Shown: in pieces, positions 52,001 through 61,000 of the stretch
How the letters are laid out: every line of letters starts with the position of its first letter
Position numbering within the stretch: position 1 is the stretch's first letter
Origin: Candidula unifasciata
Taxonomy: Eukaryota > Mollusca > Gastropoda > Stylommatophora > Geomitridae
Reading direction: 5' to 3'
NCBI GenBank assembly: GCA_905116865.2
Contig: CAJHNH020008544.1
Span: 478,669 to 542,668, forward strand
DNA length: 64,000 nt
Position numbers and translations under genes: made by a program
Notes under the pieces: model-generated
Database searches by the model: none
Told to the model about the DNA's origin: nothing
What the model saw: the letters and a program-made list of their open reading frames with translations, nothing else

Positions 52001-55000
52001 AAAAATCTGCCACTGCTTCTTGTAAAGTAAAAAAATAGGACCCCTTTTCACACCATATCAGAATAATGGGAATATGGTGCTTGCTCGGTATTTTTTTTTA
52101 AATCAGTCATGCACAGTTATTTAATTATATGTAACTTTGTTTGCTTATTACTCACTTATAATTTCAGGTCACTGTTTCTTTGTATGTATGCGGTTTGAAA
52201 AAATGAAATTTTGATCAAATGGTACTGTTGCTTTTTAATTATAATTTTTTGTAAAGGATTAATAGGACTAATATTACGTAAGAACCAGCTATGCAGCGAC
52301 CAGCATTTTTACCAGAAAGTGTTCAGTACTTGTGTGTTTGACTCCCCATTTCCACAGTTGGGTTCCAGGCCCCCATTTTGGGCAGAAAGGCAGTGGAAAA
52401 GACCCACTGTGCCCCCCCCCCCCCCCCAACAAAAATGATGTTTTATTTAAAAAAAAACATAAGATGCATATTTAGGGGTATTTCCTTTGAAGACTCAGTG
52501 CATCTACCTGTGCGGTGAGAAACCAGCACTCTGCTTACAAATAAGCAATATCTGTAAAACGGATGTGCACACAGAACTCAAGTTCTGAAACCTGACAAAA
52601 GTCCAGAAGTAGACAAACAACCAGAACTCTCCGCCAGAGTTTACATTAATTTATACTTAACTGACTTATGACTTAATGTTTCATGTGTCGTTTGTTTTGT
52701 TACAGTGGCCTTATTGTAAAAGGAGGTGTACCTACTGCAATTTTAACAAATATGTTGAGTAAGTATGTCATAAAACTAATTCATCTGCTGCTGTTTATTC
52801 TATTTTTGAGCATTGTCATCACCCAACTCATGCAAAACCATTCTATCATTCGCCACCTCCTGCTGCTTCATCAATTTTGTTCTTATATTATTAATCTCTA
52901 TTTTCTCTTAATTATCTTTGTGTGTATTTAAGTATTTCTTTATCTTTCTGTGCCCTGTGGATTCTGGCGAAAGGACATTCTATTATACTATTATGAGGTT
53001 TATTCATTTTATGTTTTATTCATCATCAGTGTCTTTTTCTCAGTGTTGATTTTCTTGAATTTGTTTAATAAATTCCATAACCTCTACATTAATGATTTTG
53101 ACCAACTTTTTAATTTTTTTATTTATGAACTCCTTCTATTCTGTTAACTCTGTCACCATAAGAAGCCACAAACCTGGCATTTCTGCTTGTGACTCAATCC
53201 TGTAAATGCCCCTTGTATCTTTGCAGTAACTTGTTTCTGAGAAGCCCATTTAATAGCGTTGACGTCTTTTGTGCGCCTCCACAGTGTTTGGGATGCCTGG
53301 ACATGAATATATTTACTAAAAATAGCATTTGCTTGGTTTCTTGTGACATCATAATTTGACTAAAGCCTCAGTGTTATGGTCATGAGTTACCCAGTAAATT
53401 TTTAGGTATTCCATTTAACATTTCATTAGTGTGTTTTGATTACCCCATTAATATATAGGGGGGGGGGTGGGGGGGGGGTTATGTATATAAATAAATTGTT
53501 CAACAGTAAGTATATCAGTGACCTGGGTCAAATGGTTGGTTTTTCCTTTAAGATTTTTTTTTTAAAGAATTCCAGTGGGTTTCTTCCTTTTTCTTATTCA
53601 ACATTCACAGAGCGAAATGGTTAAGACATGCCCATGCCCTTATAACAAAATTAAAGAATAGTAGCACTTATTCTGCCAGTGATATCATAAGAGCCACCTA
53701 TGAGTTAGGTTAGCCTTGCTACCTCATTATGTAAAAAACAATGCTGCACAAACCATCCGCTGTCAGGCACATACAATGGGAAGGACATAGAGTGAAGAAT
53801 TCTATGTCAAGGCAATATATGGGTTAACTTGGCTTGAATTTGTTGAAATGGAAATAAAGAGCAAAAGCAGAAGAAGAAAAAGTAGACTTCTGCACAGACA
53901 CTAATTAATAAATTTTTTTTTTTTTTTTTAGGGGACAAAATGTATATGCACAAGCATGTGCGCCATCATGACATGGAAATGCATCTAGACCACAAATGAT
54001 TGATAGTATGTGTGACAGAAGGCTGCGGATAAACATGATTACCAACATGGTGTAGTATGAACCATAAGAAGAAAAATATTCCCAGTAATATACAAGGACA
54101 TGAAAACGTGGTCATTTACCTTTCTTATCTTTAAAATTCATTCTAGTGCATATTCATACTATGACCTACAATCTCCATGCCCTAACCACAGCTATATCAT
54201 TCAGAAAAACGTGCCTCACCTAACGCTATTGACCTGAGGAAAGATAATGTGGCATCAAAGTTCTTTCCTTGAACTACTGATTAAAAAAAGTGTCATATTG
54301 TTAAGGTCCTTGACATAATTGCTAAGCCCTTGAATTTATCTAAGTTTTGCATCAAAGCAGATTTTTTATTCAAAATCGACCTTGGCTTCAAGGTTGGTCT
54401 AGTCTAAAATGGGCACCACGCAGGGCCTTTTCCAAGAAAAACAGTGCCAGTACTCACCACAGACTGTTGGGTACCACCAGAAAAAAGTCCTGGTATAGGG
54501 TAATTTTATTGGAAAGGAAAGGCAGCCGGTCTTTTGGCCACATCACCCGTAGAGAGCACCAGAAGTTTAAACAAGGGCATTTAACTGACCTGTTTTATAG
54601 ACGCAAGTAGAGTTAGTCTAAAAAAAATTGTCTTCAATCATTATTTGTTTAAATATTTAAAATGTTGAATGAAGAATCGACATCACAGCACTCGGGACAC
54701 CCCCATAAGCGCTCCATCCCCATCTTTAGCAGCAAGCGAGGAGTTTTTAAATATTCAAGTGTTTATTCTAGGAGGAGCACAGATAGCTCAGAGGCTGAAT
54801 AATTTGGTGTCATATTTAGGACACCCTGGATTCCAGTCTTGTATTTTTTTTTTTTTATCCATAGTAATTTAAATAAAAATCTTAGCCTGGACACCAGATT
54901 CAGTTAATAGTCTTTAACCTGTTTTATAGACGGATATGATTGACTGCACACACAAACAGAAAACTGTGGTCCAAGTATTGATTACCGCCACATGTCTTGA

Positions 55001-58000
55001 ACACAGAAAAGAAAGAACTAGGGATGGGGGGGGGGGGGGTTCGGCCATCTTGTTACAGTACGGATAAATGTTTCTACATGCTGTTTACATGAGCTAGCCT
55101 TACACGAGGCATTCAGATTACATTTGTTTATATAAATGATAACAGTGTTTATCTACTTGTCCTTGACATAGTAAGAACCACTACGATTTATTTATTTTTG
55201 AATTTCAGCAAATCTGTTGATCACCAGCGTATGAAGGCATGTCTGATCAAGGAAGCAGAAACACTCATGGGCATGGCTGGTGTTATAGAAATCACCTCAG
55301 TGTTTTTCGGTGGAGGTTAGAAACATTTGACCTACATACACATAAGTGAAAGAAAAAAGTAAAAGTCCCTTTTGACCCCAGTGGTGCATCATGTATATGA
55401 TGCTAGACTCTTTTTTATAGACCACTCAGTGATGAGGGAGTCGCTGCCATGTAGCGGCTAGACGCTTGCGTGCGGATCAGAGGTCGTGGGTTCGCTCCCT
55501 GCAGAGCCGAACTTTTAAAAAAATTACCTGTGTATCAGTAAGGCTGGTGCATATGCTTTTCTCCTGCCTAGTGTCAAAGAACCATCTCAACAGGGACTGT
55601 GTTGCAGAGCCCTCTTTTTCTAAGAAATCAGCAAATTGTGGGTCCCTTTTTTGGTTTTGCTGTTCCCATTTGGGGGATGAGTGGAGAATAAGCCCATCAT
55701 CCATCTAACAAGCATGTCTTTAAGTGCGACTAACTAAAAGTATGCTGAAATTGGATGTGTTAGGTTGAAAGATGCAGATATCATAACCTAGCTGCAAACT
55801 AAAAAACAGTATGCCAAGTGCGCTTTTAATAGTGAAAGCAGAAAAAGAAGCAAAGGGTGTAAAACTAGTGCTGGACCTTCAAATCTGTGGAGAACATATT
55901 CAAATAAAACCAACACAATAATTCAACACAACTTGTACAGACTAACTGAAATTAGACTGGGGCTGGTAACGCTTTTTCCATAAGTTTTAGGTATTTTATT
56001 TTCAACACACTCTATGCTAAGAGGGAAAACATAGGCATAATATTTTCTCTCCTAACAGTTCTTGTATTAGCTGACTTTGTTAACTTTAATATCTTCTGAC
56101 CCAGATTGACATTATTTTTAAAAAAATGTATGCTGGATCCTTTCAAACCTACCCTTTTTATGTAGGCTGTTGTTCTACTATCAGCAGTTGCTTCCATAGT
56201 TTGACTGCAGTGATGGAATCTTAGCTGTTCTCTTCTTTGACCTTCACTACAATATAATGTGTTCTGGATTCCACAATTTTTCTCCATTCCACAGTGTTTC
56301 TCAATTCCACAGTGTTTCTCCGCTACATTGTCCTCAGCTAAAGGGGAAATATTCCTGCTTGACAGAAAATAGCTGTTTGTTGGTCAGCATGACATAGAAA
56401 CTAACTGCAGATTTCTTTGCATTGAGTTCAATAACAGTGCGAGCATTCATAAAGCAACGTTAAACTTGTGATTTAAAATTGCCTAGTAAAACCACAAACT
56501 GCCAGTAAAGGCTGGGGTTGGTTAGAGACTTCCTGTAAGGAATATGCAACTAACTTTATTCTTATGTACAATTTATTTCTCATGCATGTATCAGTGCTGA
56601 TATGTTATTCTTTTGTTTTATTATCAGGCACTCCAAGTCTGGCAAAGCCAGAGACCATTGAATATTTTTTAGATGCAGTTTGTCACAGAGCTTTCATATC
56701 AGACAAGTCAGAAATTAGCATGGAAATTAATCCAACCTCTCTGGAAATAGAAAATTTAAGGTAAGATACTGAAACACGTGTAGACACAGTAGTATTGTGG
56801 CTAGCACACTGCCTGCCTGCTTGGTTATCCACCTGATTTAGAAAATTAGGTTAATGCAACCTAAAGGGGTACCAGGATATGTTCTAAGCTGTAAAAACTG
56901 CTGCATGACATCCCTCACTTAATTCTTGCATCAAGCTGTCATATTTTACCAAATATAAGATTTATTTAAAAAAAAATATCAGGTCTTTAAAAATAAAAAA
57001 AAGTGTCCGTCTTATATAATGGTCAGTTTATTTTTTTTTAAATCAAATTAGTTATTAAAAATATCTCATACAGGCCTTCTTTGGGAATGCCAGTTCAGAA
57101 GTGACAGTCTTCTGAGGACAGTTTGACACCAGCAAGTTGTGTGCAGAAACCAAATATAGGAGAAATTTGTAAAAAGATCCTGGGATAATGTGATGATTGA
57201 GATCATTGTCAAGTTTTTCAAGAAGAATGGGCATCTCAAATGCCACAGATGGAACTGAGGATGAGGCAATATACAAAGATAGTAATTCATCATCAGGCAC
57301 AGATGAGGACAAGGTAAAGAACTACCATATAGATGAGAGTTTTGACATTGATGAAGAGTTTTCTTAATTCTCTGATGAAAAAAAATACAAGTTCAAAAAC
57401 TGTAAAATCATATAATTTTTTTGTTTAAATTTCCAATCCCAAAATCAAGGTGTATCTTATATGTGGGATTGTCTTAAACTTGGAGAAATATGGTATGTTT
57501 CTCTGTTGAGGACGATTATTGTCACTGACGTGTATATTGGTGTGTATTAAAGATACGGAATGAAAGTTAAATGCATTTTAAAGCAAATGCCTGAGAAAAA
57601 TGTTGAACATAAAATGGGATGAATTCAAGAGGGCTGAAGAAATAAGAGACATGTCTTGGCAGCCACTGTTAACAGCAGTTATACGACAAAGAAGATGGCT
57701 CTATACTGGACACATCCTGAGAATAAACATGCAGAAAACCATTAAACAGGCACTAAAATAGGAAGTAAAAGAATTGAGGAAGCCAGGATGCCAAAAAATA
57801 AACCCTAAAATGAATGTTTATGATAGAGAAGAAACCCTAAAATGAATGTTGACAACAGAGGCCAATGATGCTGGACAGGATTCCATGCCTGATATTGAAT
57901 TGATTGCACAGGATATTATTGATTTGAGGAATAGACTGCGAGCGCTGTGTGACATATAATGACACAATAGGACAATGATGAAGATGCATATATTGCAGTT

Positions 58001-61000
58001 GAATAGATTAGAACTTCCAAGATATACACTTTTCCGATATCTGGGTGTAATTTTACATGCCTGCCTGCTGGTGGTCATTTGACACTCTGGCAGTGGTAAA
58101 GTAGAATTAGTGGATTCTTTTCCAGCCAGTGGTTTATCTTGGGTATGCTGTTAGATCCATATTTTCCTCAATTGGGGGGTTGTCAGCATCATGTCAGACA
58201 TCTTTACCTTCTAGGACATTTCCAGGTACCAATTTTAGACTGAGCTAACCAAGCATCTAGTTACTGGCCTACCACAGCTCCCTAAATTCGTGTTTTTAAG
58301 TTAATTGCATATCCTTTACAAGACATTGTAGAACCAACCCCAACATGCTTTTAACTGTTTGTGATTTTACTAGGCCATTATACATTCAATATTTTGTCAT
58401 TGCTGTCTAAAAGGTCTGTTCTTGATACCATTGCCAAAATCAGTGCAAGGCTGTCTGCTGCCAAATTGCATGCAGCTAGAATCAAACTGCATATCTCAGC
58501 ATTACAAACTGCATGCACAACGCCTAAGCCACAGCCGCCTGTATTTAGTCTTAATATCACTGGCATGCTGTAGTCATAAGTCTCACTTACTCATATATTA
58601 TAATTTAAACATATTAATTCACAAAAGAGCTGTGTATGTTCTAGTCATTCATCACCATTATTAATATTTTGTAACTAGCATTTTAAAATCTATGATCAAA
58701 TTTTGTGTCAGTTTTTACTAAGATTCTTGTATTTTTGTATTCTCCACATACAGGTTGTTTAAAGGTGCTGGAGTTAATAGAGTGTCTATAGGAGTACAGA
58801 CTCTGAATAAAACAGGTCTGCAGATCCTCGGTAGAGACCACACAGCTTATGAGAGTTTAAGGTATGTTTTAAATCTATACGATCTGAAAATCTGGATAGA
58901 ACAGAATAGTCGCCGTGGGGTAGCGGCTAGACGCTCGCGTGCAGATTGGAAGGTCGTGGGTTCACTCCCTGATGGATCTGGACTTTTTCAAAAATGACCT
59001 TGACCCCTAGGTCGACCCAGCCTTGAGTGGGTACCGGGTGCAGTCCTGGGAAGTAAAGGCGGCTGGCGTGATTATGACCACATCACCCATCTTGTGCCGA
59101 TTGGTCTATAAAAATATAGGTCTAGCCCTATATGCCCTGTATGCCTAAAGGGGTGGAAAGGAGACCTTTAATTTTTTACTTATATAACAGAATGGAAAAA
59201 TAGACTGTGAGACCTATGTGACATATAATAGCACAGTAGGGCCACGAATTAATGATATGAAAATGTTTATGTAGTTTGGACAAATGGCATATCAGTCATC
59301 AATGTAGGAGACATTTTCCCCCATACCTTCTCTTTCACACCTAAACAATCCATGATGTCTTACTGATTATTTCCCACATCTCAACCTTTACATCAAGTAT
59401 CGTCTACTTAGCGGCATCCGTGGCTTAGGCGTTGCGAGTCCGCCTCGTAATCCAGCGTACCGCGATCAAAACCCACAGCTGGCTGCGTGGATTTTTATCG
59501 TGGTATGGGGTGTCGCAGGTCGACCCAGCCTAAAATGGGTACTAGGGTGACTGTCTGGCGTAATGCTGACCACATTACCCATCCAGTGCCGATTGGTCTG
59601 TAGAAATGTGGGACGCTCTTCCCATATACCCGATGCGACTAAGGCGTGAAAAGGGATCTTTACTTTACTTTACTTTACTTTACCATCGTCTACTTAAGTT
59701 TTGATCAGTGTATACTAAATAAATCTGGCAACCTCAGAGGTATCCTTCATTCATTTTCATTTCCTAAAGCACAGCAGGTGGTTAAGTCCCATGGGAGTAT
59801 TTAATGAAAAACATAGTATACAAAACTTTGGACCCAAAAAAAAGTTACGGTGTATTGGTCATATGGTGCTAGCGCCCATATTTTTTGTAATTTATCAGCA
59901 AGTATTGGATGTGGTCAATATTATGTCAGCTGTTCCTGTGTGGGTTCCAGAGCCCCATTGTGAGGGACAACAAGAACAGACCACGGCTTCCCAACATACA
60001 TTGTGTAGGTGTCGACTGATTGGGGGCATCCTCGAAGTTGGAATACAACTGCTTGTGAAGCAAAGGAACCAAGAGTCTGTATACAGATAAGGTAGATGTG
60101 ATATGTGAAAGCATGCGACGCGCAGGTTCTGGAACGAGACTAACGTCTGAAGGTGGATGAACACCCAGGACTTTTAGTCTGAGTTTATGGCCAGTGAATG
60201 TGAAGAAGAAGAAGATGTCTGCTGCATTTATTTCCCAGAACAATATCTGCTACTAATTTTTAGAATGTGTGTATATTAACACAGAAGCCAGTAGTAATGA
60301 GAATACCTGTTACGGTCAATAAATTTTTTTTGGGGGGGAAGGGGGGGGTGGTGAATCTCTTTAGTGAAGGTTGGCTGCTGTGCATCCACAAATGCTTTGG
60401 GAATTATTATGTGGTGAGGGCCCAGTCTCTTCCACAGTATAACTATTATACTACTGACTGAAATCCATGAAAATGCTCTGTACTAAATATTACATAAGTT
60501 TCAATATAATTATCATGTGACATTAATTCTGCTTCATAAAAGACCTAGCCATGCATTCTTAAGCATCTGGGGGTAAAAGTTATAATCTTTTCATACCTTT
60601 TTTGTGTGTGGCAGATGTTTGGAAATGGCAAAAGTTCTATTTCCTGGCCGTGTGTCTGTGGATTTAATTTTTGGCTGGCCGGGACAGACTTTGGATATGT
60701 GGTTGGCAGAGCTTGACCAAGTATGTATTTGTGAAGTTTGATATTTCAATCATGATAGATCATAGGTGCCTGAACAGTTTAATCACATATAGACAATAAG
60801 TGTCATTTAACTCTTTGAGTCCCAAGGAACGCATCATACGTTCATAGTTTCCTACCACGGCCTTCTCTGTTTATATAAATAGCTAAAGATGGGGTGTTTC
60901 CTACCTAGAAGCCCAATGAACACATGATGCGCCGATTTTAAGACTCTATTTACTATCCCCTGGGCCTGTGATGCAAAACCCCCTGGAACTTAAAGAGTTA

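Noticed and set aside
58908..59000. A functional tRNA gene with box A and box B
   Set aside because: The tRNA-like head is fused to a SINE body with target duplications, and no complete cloverleaf was found.
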